Assembly (NCBI GenBank): GCA_965248155.1 | Contig: CBDFIO010000002.1 | Span: forward strand, 1,550,001 to 1,614,000 | Direction: 5' to 3' | Source: RFSX01 sp965248155 | GTDB lineage: Bacteria; Bacteroidota; Bacteroidia; Chitinophagales; Saprospiraceae | Length of the DNA: 64,000 nucleotides | Made by a program: the position numbers and the translations under genes | Part shown: piece after piece, positions 17,684 to 26,975 of the stretch | Layout of the letters: each line of letters starts with the position of its first letter | Numbering within the stretch: the first letter of the stretch is position 1 | The notes under the pieces: generated by a model | Seen by the model: only the letters and a program-made list of their open reading frames with translations | Databases searched by the model: none | Told to the model about the DNA's origin: nothing

Positions 17684-18892
17684 ATGAAAACGAATTTTGA
17701 CAATAAACAGAAGATACACACAGAAAGCAGAACCCTTAACAAAGGATTTCTCAATTATTTAGCAAGAAGAATAAATTTTAGTTACGCACAAACAGCATAA
17801 GATCTTTGGGTGCTGCATATGCTAAATTTTCCCCAAAATGGATTTTTTGTAGAATTTGGAGCTACAGATGGATTTTCAATTAACAATACCTATTTATTAG
17901 AGGGTATTGGCTGGGATGGAATTAGCATTGAACCCAATCCGGATTATTTTAAAAAGTTAAAAGCAAACAGGAAAACGCTTGTTTCCAATAAATGTATATG
18001 GGATAAAGACGGACAAACAATAAGTTTTAGAAATGTCATTGATAATCCTGAACTTTCCAGAGTAGATGAAATTAAGCCTACAGATGATCATGAAAAAGAA
18101 GGATTACGGTCTAAGTATAAAATAGAAAAGGTTGAGACAATCCGACTTGAAACACTATTAGATCAGATAGAGGGCCCTAAGCTTATTGATTATATTTCTA
18201 TTGATGTTGAAGGCGGCGAGGAAAGTATAGTTTATGATTTTCCGTTTGATAAATATTCAGTTAAGCTTTTTAGCATAGAACATAATTTCACAAGTTCCAG
18301 AGAAAAGATTCATCATTATCTAAGAGAAAAAGGATATCGGAGAGTCCTCCCTGAATTCTCACGATTTGACGATTGGTACGTGAGTCAATCTCTAGGCAAC
18401 AACAAGCCAGACAACAATCTAGAAAATAGTTTATTTGCCTCGCTACCTAAGGACCTTCCACAACCGGTCAGGGACAGCACGGCGATAATTACAAGAACGG
18501 TCAGGCAATTAGTTGGCTTGGGACAAATTCATCCTGCCAGGAAGATATTACTTACATGTCTGAGGAAGCAACCGGATGATATTCAAACAAAAAAGGATTT
18601 GGCCCAATTTGAATTCTTAAATGGCGATCAGATTAAAGCACAGAAATATCTCAAAGATTGTATTAAAGTTAATGGTGGAGATGAAGATGTTTACGAATGG
18701 CTGGGCAGAATGTATTTTGAGCAGGAGAAAAACAATCTGGCTCTAAGAACGATTGAAGAAGGCATAGTTAAGTTCCCTGATGCCGACAACTTAAGAGTTC
18801 TCAAAGTTTATTTCCTACTTTCGATGAACAAAATATTCAGTAGAGATGGCATTCTCGATGTCATTGACGAACAAAAAAAATCATCTGACTAA
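17684..18892 (+). pseudogene. FkbM methyltransferase-TPR protein with an in-frame TAA
   Basis: From ATG 17684 the frame reads to SYAQTA, hits TAA at 17798-17800, and continues in the same frame with DLWVLHMLNFPQNGFFVEFG. FkbM relatives have an uninterrupted SYSQ..QDLWVL segment, so CAA to TAA is the likely lesion. NGFFVEFGATDGFSINN is the SAM site and DYISIDVEGGEESIVYDF the FkbM motif. Residues after about 250 form TPR-like helices (HPARKILLTCLRKQPDD, DEDVYEWLGRMYFEQEKNN). If the stop is real, a shorter protein from GTG 17810 or ATG 17819 could still contain the methyltransferase core, so activity is not excluded. Confidence 0.75.
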
Positions 18893-18909
18893 AGGAAGAT
18901 TTAAAACAT

Positions 18910-19572
18910 TCAATTGGAATATTTTAAATCTTTTAAGATGTGATTAAATTTTGAATTCAGAATATCAATAGTATTGGAATTCAACTTTCTTTGATAATCT
19001 CCAGGCACCACTTGTCGAATCAATTTGTGTGGACTTTCCTCCTCTATATTTGTCTGTGATAAAAAGAGACTATTCATTTCTTTTTTGAACAAGGCCTTAT
19101 CGAATTCATATGGAATATGATCAACAAAAGTATCCAACCATCCTGATGAGTCTTCAATCAAGTCTTCATACTTAAGGAAACGCACATTTTCTTTGTCTAA
19201 AAAATAATTGCAGTAGCCCTTATATCGCGGCAAATAAATATCTGTGTATTTCAAAACAAATTCATCAATACCATTCTCAAGCCAATAGTTTCTTTTTTCA
19301 TTTGGGATATCCTTATGACTTGCAGTAACTGAATAGAAAAGAGAGGTTAGTACATCTCTGGGATCTCGTAAGTGAAGAAGTACGTTCCAATCCTTTATAA
19401 GATCATATTTAAAAGGAAATCTAAAAGGTCCAAACATTCCATTTCTTCCATTTAATACTTGAGGGGCATTATTGGGAATAAAATGTTGTATTACATTTTG
19501 ATTTCCATTCTGTGAGTGTAAGGTGATAGAAGTTCTTGATCTTAATTCCGATAATAAATTATAAAGGAACAT
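18910..19572 (-). CDS. sulfotransferase-like protein (N-terminus uncertain)
   Basis: LLHLRDPRDVLTSLFYS is the 3'-phosphate-binding region of PAPS-dependent sulfotransferases and FLKYEDLIEDSSGWLDTF the usual following helix. The 5'-phosphosulfate loop (LFITRSASMFLYNLLSEL) is encoded partly upstream of the only ATG, at 19572, in a frame with no earlier start codon. One additional T in the TTTT run near 19610 would fuse this frame to the upstream radical SAM gene. So either the gene starts non-canonically inside the radical SAM gene or it is the second half of a fusion protein. Sulfates a glycan or protein; acceptor unknown. Confidence 0.72.
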   Translation of the reverse strand: MFLYNLLSELRSRTSITLHSQNGNQNVIQHFIPNNAPQVLNGRNGMFGPFRFPFKYDLIKDWNVLLHLRDPRDVLTSLFYSVTASHKDIPNEKRNYWLENGIDEFVLKYTDIYLPRYKGYCNYFLDKENVRFLKYEDLIEDSSGWLDTFVDHIPYEFDKALFKKEMNSLFLSQTNIEEESPHKLIRQVVPGDYQRKLNSNTIDILNSKFNHILKDLKYSN

Positions 19573-20708
19573 TGATGCTGAGCGGGTAATGAAAAGACGC
19601 CAAAATTTTTCACTTGTTTGGAAGCTACACCGCCATGTTCATAAGGAATTGAATGGATTTTGTTTTTAATACTCTCCAGGTTCCGTGCAGGAATGTCTAA
19701 ATCACTTTGTGTTTGTAGAATCTTCGATTCTACTTCATATTCCAAAGCTGAACGCGCTCCAGTACTTCCATATTGAACTCGAATATTAAGTGAGGATGCA
19801 ACAGAATGCATTTTCTTAAGACCTTCGATAATATTATTTGATGGATTAGGAAATCTGTAATCTATGTCAGTCAGGATTAGTGCGTTGTCTAAAGTATTTG
19901 CCTGAGTCATAAAACCAAGTATGTTTTCATTATCACAGTTTTCTTCTAACATTATGTATTTCAAAACTACAGTGGCTCCCAATTCTTTGTAACGTCTTAA
20001 ATTGTTCCATACATCTTCGAAAGCATTTTTAACTTTCATTTTAACATAAGCTTCAGGAGTTCCACAGTCGATAGAGCACAATATTTTTACTCGGGAGAGA
20101 TCTAAATCCTCATGTCTTAAAATTTTTGGAAGACGAACCGCATTAGTGTGTATCCATTGTATTGGACCATATTCTAAGAACTTCTGAAATAATGAATCAA
20201 ATTCTTTCATTAATGTTGGTTCACCACCACCACCCCAATCTATTATTGAATCTGGAGATAATTGATTATTGTCAATAAAGTGGTTGATGATTTCCGAGAT
20301 ATCGTAATGCTGAGGAGGAGGGTGTTTGTCTTGATTTCGCGGAGACCAATCCGCCCATTGAAGCCAGCAATAATTACATTGTACATTACACACGATGTAA
20401 TGTGTAATTCCTATCCAATCATAGAGATATTCTTTCTTAGGCCAAACCTTCTTCTCTAATTCCGGACAGCCAATGCATGCAGGATGACCTTCACCGCAGT
20501 TGGCTTTTTTTATTTCATCTTTTTTCTCTTGTAATAAATCGTATGATAATTCTCCACCTTTATATTCCATCAGATTGGGAGCGCCTCTTCCATGATGTCG
20601 TATCGCACATGTTTTAATCTGGTTATATGCAAAGCTTAAGCCCCCTTCCAAATAACGGCAGGAATATCGACTGATTTCTTCTTTGTCTATTTCTTTTTTG
20701 GGCTTCAA
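19542..20708 (-). CDS. radical SAM protein of the glycan cluster
   Basis: 388 residues. The 4Fe-4S/SAM motif CNVQCNYC (CxxxCxxC) is at about residue 112, followed by IDWGGGGEPTLMKEFD, the GGEP loop. An additional N-terminal cysteine set (CGEGHPACIGCPEL) precedes the core and may bind another cluster. The exact reaction is unknown; similar proteins occur among methyltransferase and sulfotransferase genes of surface-glycan loci. The last 31 bases overlap the sulfotransferase start, and the final about 25 residues may be out-of-frame read-through (see findings). The start is immediately followed upstream by the IS982 insertion, which probably removed its promoter. Confidence 0.82.
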   Translation of the reverse strand: MKPKKEIDKEEISRYSCRYLEGGLSFAYNQIKTCAIRHHGRGAPNLMEYKGGELSYDLLQEKKDEIKKANCGEGHPACIGCPELEKKVWPKKEYLYDWIGITHYIVCNVQCNYCWLQWADWSPRNQDKHPPPQHYDISEIINHFIDNNQLSPDSIIDWGGGGEPTLMKEFDSLFQKFLEYGPIQWIHTNAVRLPKILRHEDLDLSRVKILCSIDCGTPEAYVKMKVKNAFEDVWNNLRRYKELGATVVLKYIMLEENCDNENILGFMTQANTLDNALILTDIDYRFPNPSNNIIEGLKKMHSVASSLNIRVQYGSTGARSALEYEVESKILQTQSDLDIPARNLESIKNKIHSIPYEHGGVASKQVKNFGVFSLPAQHQCSFIIYYRN

Positions 20709-20722
20709 TATATTTACTATTT

Positions 20723-21754
20723 AACGTGAGTTCGACGTAAGGAAGTGGAAAAATAGGATAAAAAGAAAGAGCAATTTTGTTTATCTTAATAGTTGATAAT
20801 CAATTAATTAAAACAAAAAAGCTCTACTATGAAAGATAGTCAAATTATTGCAATTTTCTGTGCTTTCGATGATTTTTTCACCGATTTTGATCACTTTTTA
20901 AAATCTCATACCCTAGAGGGAAAGAAAAATCGACGGAATCGTACCTGCAGGTTATCCATGAGCGAGGTGATGAGCATCATCGTATTTTTTCATATGAGTG
21001 GATACCGTTGCTTTAAGCACTTTTACCAGAATCATGTCTGCCAACATATGCGCGGCTATTTTCCCAATCTGGTATCTTATAATCGGATGGTGGAGTTGCA
21101 AACCAAAGCGGTCCTACCATTAGCCTTGTTTGTAAAGATGTACCGAATGGGTAAATGTAGTGGGATATCCTTTATTGATTCAACCAGTATCCGGGTCTGT
21201 CACAATCGAAGGATTCATTCCCACAAGGTGTTTGCTGGACTGGCCAAACGAGGCAAGACTTCAAAGGGTTGGTTTTATGGTTTCAAACTTCATCTGGTTC
21301 ATAATGACCGGGGCGAAGTGATTGATTTTCAACTCACTCCGGGCAATGTGCATGATAATGCCGTATTGAAGTGTAAACGGTTTATGAAGAAGGTCTATGG
21401 CCGGTTGTTCGGTGATAAAGGCTATATTGTCAACAAGCAAATCTTTGACACTCTTTTCTTGAGAGGTATTCATTTGATTACTAAGTTGAGACGGAATATG
21501 AAATCCAAAATGATTACACCCCTACAGGATGCTCTTCTGCTCCGAAAACGTGCTATCTCTGAAACCATTATTGACCAACTCAAAAATATTTCACAGATCG
21601 AACATACAAGGCATCGTTCCTTTGCCGGATTTTTCGTCAATATACTTGGTGGACTTTGTGCCTACGGGTTTAAAGAATCTAAACCCTCCATTTATAAGAA
21701 TCTGGTCGATACCAAACAACTCCTTTTGGCCTAGTCTTACATCGAACTCACGTT
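20723..21754 (+). mobile_element. complete IS982-family insertion sequence, 1032 bp
   Basis: Ends are AACGTGAGTTCGACGTAAG and, inverted, AACGTGAGTTCGATGTAAG (one mismatch). A 4-bp direct repeat ATTT flanks it (20719-20722 and 21755-21758). It holds one transposase gene. Inserted 15 bp upstream of the radical SAM start. A second copy begins at 63949. Confidence 0.95.
20829..21734 (+). CDS. IS982-family transposase
   Basis: 301 residues, full length for the family. SFIDSTSIRVCHNRRI, VFAGLAKRGKTSKGWFYG and FKLHLVHNDRGEVIDFQLTP carry the DDE core motifs, with GDKGYIV downstream for the second aspartate region and RKRAISETIIDQLKN for the glutamate. No frameshift is seen, so it should be active. 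The start lies about 106 bp from the left end. Confidence 0.95.
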   Translation: MKDSQIIAIFCAFDDFFTDFDHFLKSHTLEGKKNRRNRTCRLSMSEVMSIIVFFHMSGYRCFKHFYQNHVCQHMRGYFPNLVSYNRMVELQTKAVLPLALFVKMYRMGKCSGISFIDSTSIRVCHNRRIHSHKVFAGLAKRGKTSKGWFYGFKLHLVHNDRGEVIDFQLTPGNVHDNAVLKCKRFMKKVYGRLFGDKGYIVNKQIFDTLFLRGIHLITKLRRNMKSKMITPLQDALLLRKRAISETIIDQLKNISQIEHTRHRSFAGFFVNILGGLCAYGFKESKPSIYKNLVDTKQLLLA

Positions 21755-21825
21755 ATTTAAATTAATAGCGTTTAAAATAATATAAGAATCAAGAATTATC
21801 TGTTAACCTTAATCTAGATAAGCGA

Positions 21826-23496
21826 CTATCTCTTTTGAAGAGGAGGAGTGTTTATCAAACTTTCCCTGAGATCAATATCTTTATCATTTGAATATTCAAA
21901 TATAGAACTTGTATTTGATTCATATGGTACTAATGCCAACCTATCCGAAGACAAATCTCCTTTGAAGTGATCATAAAAATAGGTTTGATGGATAAAATGA
22001 GAATTAAGCCATGGATCTTGATCATCTTTCATCTGAGGTACAGCGCGACATACTAGCCCTAACCGTACCCAAGGTGAATTGTGGGCATTCTCAAGAGCAT
22101 GTTGCTTGTTGTCTACCATTTGAGCTACAGACCCTTGAGGTTCTTTGGGATTTATGTAAGCGAAATCAATAATTTCAAAACCCAGAATCTTGAGCCAATA
22201 AACCAACAAGGTGTCGGTTGCAACTAAAAAAGTAGAGTCACGGGTAATTTTGCCCTTTACATTAAAAACCTGACCTTCTAAATCATTAACCAAAACTATG
22301 GATTCCAAGATCATGATCCCACCATTGCGAATTAATTTTCTTAGGGTTGTAAGTGCAAGCATAGGGTAAGCCAAATGATACATTACACCAGAAAAAAGGA
22401 TAAAATCAAAAGGTGGAGCTTCGGACTTTGGCCAAAGATTACTGAGATTATAAATTGACTTTTTTGTGAGATATGTAAAATTAAGCCCATAAGCTTTTTT
22501 AACGACATCAATATTCTTACTTCTGTCAAATCTATCATAAGCGATTACTTCTGAAGCACCTCCTCTTTCGATGAGGGCTGAGAAAAAACCATCCTGGGAA
22601 CCGACATCCAGACATCTTTGATTTTCGAGATTTACGCCTTTTAACATTGTCCGTGTTAAAGTAATATTAGGCCAGGCTCTTCCAGGCGTAAACACTTTAG
22701 GACTTAATTCGATTAAATAATACCACTTATTATCATCAGAATGGTCGATTAAATCCAAATATTTTTTTTCTTTCATTAATGCCAAAACCTCAGAGTATAA
22801 GGAGCTTGTCAGTGTATTTAAGCAATGAGGAAGGAGATCTGGAGATATTTCAGTTTTCCAACCGCCGGATTTCCCATGGCGTGCCAAAAGGGCTTGATCA
22901 TCAGTGCTATTCTTAGAGATTGGATTTACTTCAAGCTCTTCGAACTTCATCTTTTCAAATAAACGATTTTCAACAATTTCTTTAAAGGGGATATTGACTT
23001 TTTGATATTCTGGATTTATATGATAAACTATTTTTTCCAATGTCTTTACTGGAAGACTAATTAGATCCTCATAGCAAACGACTATTAAGTTGTTATCATT
23101 TATTTTTTCATTAAAAGAATTTAGAAATTTTATTAGCCCACTTAAGCCTTTCGCAGGTTGATCAATGAATTCTGAAAGACTACCCTTAAAAGACTGATTC
23201 CGGAGTTTAGAATAATAGTAGTATGAAACCATGATATCTAGTGGATGCCGAAGCAGCAAAATGCCCTTATCTCCAATCGTATTTTCAGATGAAAGAGGGG
23301 GATGAACACGCCGAAATGTAATTGGTATATCTATATTATGAAAGACTAAATGAGGTTCAGCAGGATCAAATAATTCAATTCCTTCAAGATTCAGATTATA
23401 AATTTCGGCGATGCAATCAAAAAGTAAAAAACTTAACCATCGTCTTCCACTTCTAGGAAAAGAATGAAGTGTAATGCTTTGATCGTTTTGAGACAT
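21826..23496 (-). CDS. sulfotransferase-methyltransferase fusion protein
   Basis: 556 residues with two enzymes in one chain. Residues 1-250: SFPRSGRRWLSFLLFD is the 5'-phosphosulfate loop, LLLRHPLDIMVSYYYYS the 3'-phosphate site, VCYEDLISLPVKTLE and HGKSGGWK further sulfotransferase elements. Residues about 255-480: CLDVGSQDGFFSALIERGG and VIAYDRFDRS form a Rossmann SAM-binding site, FDFILFSGVMYHLAYPMLAL a typical class I methyltransferase helix. It would transfer sulfate and methyl groups to one glycan or to the same substrate in turn. It follows the YbhN-like gene by 13 bp on the same strand. The fusion reads without interruption. Confidence 0.85.
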   Translation of the reverse strand: MSQNDQSITLHSFPRSGRRWLSFLLFDCIAEIYNLNLEGIELFDPAEPHLVFHNIDIPITFRRVHPPLSSENTIGDKGILLLRHPLDIMVSYYYYSKLRNQSFKGSLSEFIDQPAKGLSGLIKFLNSFNEKINDNNLIVVCYEDLISLPVKTLEKIVYHINPEYQKVNIPFKEIVENRLFEKMKFEELEVNPISKNSTDDQALLARHGKSGGWKTEISPDLLPHCLNTLTSSLYSEVLALMKEKKYLDLIDHSDDNKWYYLIELSPKVFTPGRAWPNITLTRTMLKGVNLENQRCLDVGSQDGFFSALIERGGASEVIAYDRFDRSKNIDVVKKAYGLNFTYLTKKSIYNLSNLWPKSEAPPFDFILFSGVMYHLAYPMLALTTLRKLIRNGGIMILESIVLVNDLEGQVFNVKGKITRDSTFLVATDTLLVYWLKILGFEIIDFAYINPKEPQGSVAQMVDNKQHALENAHNSPWVRLGLVCRAVPQMKDDQDPWLNSHFIHQTYFYDHFKGDLSSDRLALVPYESNTSSIFEYSNDKDIDLRESLINTPPLQKR

Positions 23497-23509
23497 AACT
23501 TCTTATTTC

Positions 23510-24598
23510 TTACCACTTAGGTCGGCGCTTTTTGTCTAGAACGCGTTTAATCCAATTTGGTATTATAATCACTCCGATTATTAGATAAGGATAATATGTT
23601 ATTAGACGCCAAAGCAGTGCGCCAATCGAACCTATTCCTTTGGATATAAAGTCACTGAAAAATCCTGAAAACAAAAACTCCATAACACCAGAACCACCAG
23701 GTGTCGGACTAAATTGAGTAATAACATACATGGTTTGAGATCTGGCATATAATAGGAATTGAGACATCGCTGTCCAGTCTATTTCTGTTAATGCCAAGAT
23801 GATAAAGTTTACAGCTAAGAATCGACTCACCCAGGCTCCAATCGTAAGAGCAGAAGCTTTAAAGTGAAATGCAAAACGGCGATCTCTAATTTCTTTGGAA
23901 GTAATGACAACATCCTCTCCAATCTGATATAACTGCAATCTAAACTTTCTTATAAAAGGAATTTTTGCAATCGTCATAAGAATTCTCTTAATAATTCTCG
24001 GATTAAATAATCCCCAGGTTAGAAGAATTCCATAGGCCAACATAAAGAGCCAAACAATAATAAATGTAATTCCATAACCCTGCAGCATGCTTTCCATTTC
24101 AGGACGAATCAATATGGGTCCAAAAACAGAAAACAGAATCACCAATGAGACCAGGAAAAACATAGTATCAACAATAACTGTATAAAGGACAATTGAAACA
24201 GCTTTGGCAGCAGAAATTTTTTCTTGTGATAAAAAGAAAACTGCAACTGCGGATCCTCCAAGACTTGTTGGAGACACTGAAGATGCAAATTCCCAAATAA
24301 AAATAAGTTCTACAGCATGTCTGAAACTAAAGTCGTTGTCAGATAATAACATTAAACGTAAGGCATAAAGAACGTGTCTTATTACATATATTAATACGGC
24401 ACATGACAACCAAAACCAAACATGGCTATTCCATTTAATTAACTGAAACTCTTCATAATCGAATTGTCTGTATATAAGATAGACGACCACAACCAAACCC
24501 AAAATGACAGGCAAAATTATTTTGGATCTGCTTACGGACTGAAGGACACTTTCTTCGTTGTTTATTTTTGTCTTTGCGTTCACGGAATTCGTTTGCAA
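23510..24598 (-). CDS. YbhN/AglD-type membrane protein (LPG synthase TM-domain family)
   Basis: 362 residues, about eight membrane helices. SVSPTSLGGSAVAVFFLS and FSPTPGGSGVMEFLFSG are the two conserved loops of the UPF0104 / lysylphosphatidylglycerol synthase transmembrane family, proposed to act as flippases or lipid-carrier glycan transporters. First gene of a two-gene unit with the sulfotransferase-methyltransferase, so a role in moving the lipid-linked substrate of that enzyme is a reasonable inference. Divergent from the oxidoreductase gene across about 105 bp. Confidence 0.85.
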   Translation of the reverse strand: MQTNSVNAKTKINNEESVLQSVSRSKIILPVILGLVVVVYLIYRQFDYEEFQLIKWNSHVWFWLSCAVLIYVIRHVLYALRLMLLSDNDFSFRHAVELIFIWEFASSVSPTSLGGSAVAVFFLSQEKISAAKAVSIVLYTVIVDTMFFLVSLVILFSVFGPILIRPEMESMLQGYGITFIIVWLFMLAYGILLTWGLFNPRIIKRILMTIAKIPFIRKFRLQLYQIGEDVVITSKEIRDRRFAFHFKASALTIGAWVSRFLAVNFIILALTEIDWTAMSQFLLYARSQTMYVITQFSPTPGGSGVMEFLFSGFFSDFISKGIGSIGALLWRLITYYPYLIIGVIIIPNWIKRVLDKKRRPKW

Positions 24599-24703
24599 TT
24601 TCGTCTTTTTGCTAGGATATTTATTAATCCATTAAGAAATAATCTTATCATATAGAACTATTCAAAGAGTATAATCATTATTTAGAGTTATAGTTTATTA
24701 TAT

Positions 24704-25423
24704 ATGCCAAGAAAATGGAATAAAGGCGAAGTTGTTTTAATAAATGGTATTAGCCCAAGTGTAAGGAAAATTGAACTCAAAGTTTCAGGAAATGAAACTT
24801 TGGATTTTGTGCCCGGCCAATTTGTGACATTTGATCTGCCGGTTGGAGAAAAAAGATTAGATCGCTGGCGAAGTTATTCGATAGTGAATCTGCCGAATAA
24901 TGAGAATATCATTGAATTAGCAATTAGTTATATTCATGGCGGCAGAGCATCAGAATACTTTTTTAATGAAGTTGTTATTGGGACAGAATTGCAATTCAAG
25001 GATCCCGAAGGAAGCTTTGTTCTCCCCAAAGAGATAAATTATCCCCTTGTTATGATTTGTACCGGAACCGGAGTCGCACCATTTAAAAGTATGATTAGCC
25101 ATTTATATAACAATAAAATAAAGCATAAAGGGGTACACCTCATCTTTGGTACTAGAAATAAATCAGGAATTTTATATAAAGATTATTTTGACTCACTTTC
25201 GGAAAAGCATAATGATTTCAGTTATTCAGTCGCCCTTTCCAGAGAAGAGTATAATGGATATATGGGCTATGTTCATGGAATATATCGTGAAAAATATAAA
25301 CAAGTTGATGCATATATTGGTTTTTATTTATGTGGATGGCAAAACATGATAGACCAGGCACAAGAAGAATTATTGAATTTGGGATATAAAAGAGAACAGA
25401 TTCTTTTTGAACTATATGGATAG
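24704..25423 (+). CDS. FAD/NAD(P)-binding ferredoxin reductase-like oxidoreductase
   Basis: 239 residues, the size of a minimal FNR module. RWRSYSIVN is the flavin-binding RxxSxxS-type motif, MICTGTGVAPFKSMISHL the NAD(P) pyrophosphate loop, and FYLCGWQNMID the conserved C-terminal CG motif. No 2Fe-2S ferredoxin domain is attached, so it needs a separate electron partner. It lies just upstream of the Nfu iron-sulfur scaffold gene in the same direction. Confidence 0.85.
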   Translation: MPRKWNKGEVVLINGISPSVRKIELKVSGNETLDFVPGQFVTFDLPVGEKRLDRWRSYSIVNLPNNENIIELAISYIHGGRASEYFFNEVVIGTELQFKDPEGSFVLPKEINYPLVMICTGTGVAPFKSMISHLYNNKIKHKGVHLIFGTRNKSGILYKDYFDSLSEKHNDFSYSVALSREEYNGYMGYVHGIYREKYKQVDAYIGFYLCGWQNMIDQAQEELLNLGYKREQILFELYG

Positions 25424-25475
25424 CATTAAACGTAAAATCTAGCTAATTTCGTTTCTCTTTTACAAAACACTTAAT

Positions 25476-26087
25476 ATGGAAACTAAAACCGCAAGCCCTA
25501 TAATGCTCTATACAGAGCAAACACCGAATCCGGAGTCATTGAAGTTTGTAACAAATAGAATGCTGTATCGCGGTACAGCTGATTTCAGAACAGAAGATTT
25601 GGCCAAGGAATGGTCTCCATTGGCAATGGAATTATTTGACATGCCTTATGTCAATGGTGTATATATCTGTAATAATTTCGTGACAATCAGTAAAGAGATG
25701 AATTATGCTTGGGAAGACATCATGTTGAATTTAAAAGAATTTATAAAAAGCTATGTGGAGGAAGGCAAGGGAATCGTCAACGATGGTTTTGCTGAAGCGA
25801 TGGCAGAGATAGAAAAAGAAAGGGGCATCTCATATGAATATGATGGTGAAGAAGCTGAGATTGTAGTCAAAATAAAAGAACTGATTGACAAATATGTCAA
25901 ACCCGCTGTTGAAATGGATGGAGGGAATATAGAATTCAAATCATTTGATAAGGGAAAGGTGTCAGTAATCTTACAGGGATCTTGTAGTGGCTGTCCTTCT
26001 TCTACAGTAACGCTTAAGTCTGGAATTGAAGGGATGCTCAAAAGGATGGTTCCTGAAGTGACAGAAGTCGTCGCTGAAATGGGATAA
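25476..26087 (+). CDS. Nfu-type iron-sulfur cluster scaffold/carrier
   Basis: 203 residues with two domains: Nfu N-terminal domain (YTEQTPNPESLKFVTNRML) and NifU-like C-terminal domain (EMDGGNIEFKSFDKGKVSV, then GSCSGCPSSTVTLKSG). The CxxC at about residues 170 and 173 holds a 4Fe-4S cluster between two subunits. The arrangement matches mitochondrial NFU1 and Bacteroidota homologues. Followed after 8 bp by the monophosphatase gene. Confidence 0.93.
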   Translation: METKTASPIMLYTEQTPNPESLKFVTNRMLYRGTADFRTEDLAKEWSPLAMELFDMPYVNGVYICNNFVTISKEMNYAWEDIMLNLKEFIKSYVEEGKGIVNDGFAEAMAEIEKERGISYEYDGEEAEIVVKIKELIDKYVKPAVEMDGGNIEFKSFDKGKVSVILQGSCSGCPSSTVTLKSGIEGMLKRMVPEVTEVVAEMG

Positions 26088-26095
26088 TATAACTT

Positions 26096-26899
26096 ATGGC
26101 ATCTAATCAACTTTTTGAATTAAAAACTGAACTCGTTGGCTTATGTAAGGAAGTGGCACATTTCATTAGAGATGAAATGACAAAGGTTCAGGAAAAAGAC
26201 ATCGAACATAAAGAGTTGAACAGTTTGGTTAGCTATGTGGATCAAGAAGCAGAAAGACGTATTGTAGATAGACTTCAGCAGCTCACCCCTCAGGCTGGAT
26301 TCATAACTGAAGAAAACACAGTCAAACAAGAAGATAAAAACACTGTCTGGATCATTGATCCTCTTGATGGAACGACCAATTACCTGCACAGAATTCCCCA
26401 CTTTTCAATTTCAATTGCACTCCAAAATGATAAAACAACAGTTCTCGGAATTGTGTATGAAATAATGCTTGATACATCTTATACCGCTATTAGAGGATTT
26501 GGTGCCTGGGAAAATGATAAGACAATCTCAGTATCAAACACCCAAGAAGATAAAGAGGCTATCGTCGTTACAGGTTTTCCGTATAAAAGGGAAGATGGAA
26601 TAGATATGAGCATAAATCTGCTTAAACATTGTGTGCTTAATTATCGCGGAGTAAGGAGATTGGGATCAGCTGCACTTGATTTAGCTTACGTCGCTTCAGG
26701 CAAAATTGATATATACTATGAAAGCACTTTAAACATTTGGGATCTTGCTGCAGGAGCACTCATTGTGGAGGAAGCCGGAGGAAAAGTCACTGATTACCAA
26801 GGAGAGGAGCATTATTTGGACAACGGAATGATTATCTCAAGCAATGGGCATTTACACGACAAGATTACCGATGCCATAAAAAGGCATCTGTATTTATAG
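26096..26899 (+). CDS. inositol monophosphatase family protein
   Basis: 267 residues. Metal-site motifs FITEEN, WIIDPLDGTTNYLH and NIWDLAAGALIVEEAGG are all present, as in SuhB/IMPase and related sugar-phosphate phosphatases. Mg-dependent hydrolysis of inositol 1-phosphate or similar; CysQ-type activity is not indicated. Same direction and 8 bp after nfu. Confidence 0.92.
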   Translation: MASNQLFELKTELVGLCKEVAHFIRDEMTKVQEKDIEHKELNSLVSYVDQEAERRIVDRLQQLTPQAGFITEENTVKQEDKNTVWIIDPLDGTTNYLHRIPHFSISIALQNDKTTVLGIVYEIMLDTSYTAIRGFGAWENDKTISVSNTQEDKEAIVVTGFPYKREDGIDMSINLLKHCVLNYRGVRRLGSAALDLAYVASGKIDIYYESTLNIWDLAAGALIVEEAGGKVTDYQGEEHYLDNGMIISSNGHLHDKITDAIKRHLYL

Positions 26900-26975
26900 T
26901 GGTTTTATCGATTAGCAATGTAGCTCCCTCTAATTTTTGTCTATAAGTCAGATTCTTTCCTTAATTTTCGGGTGG

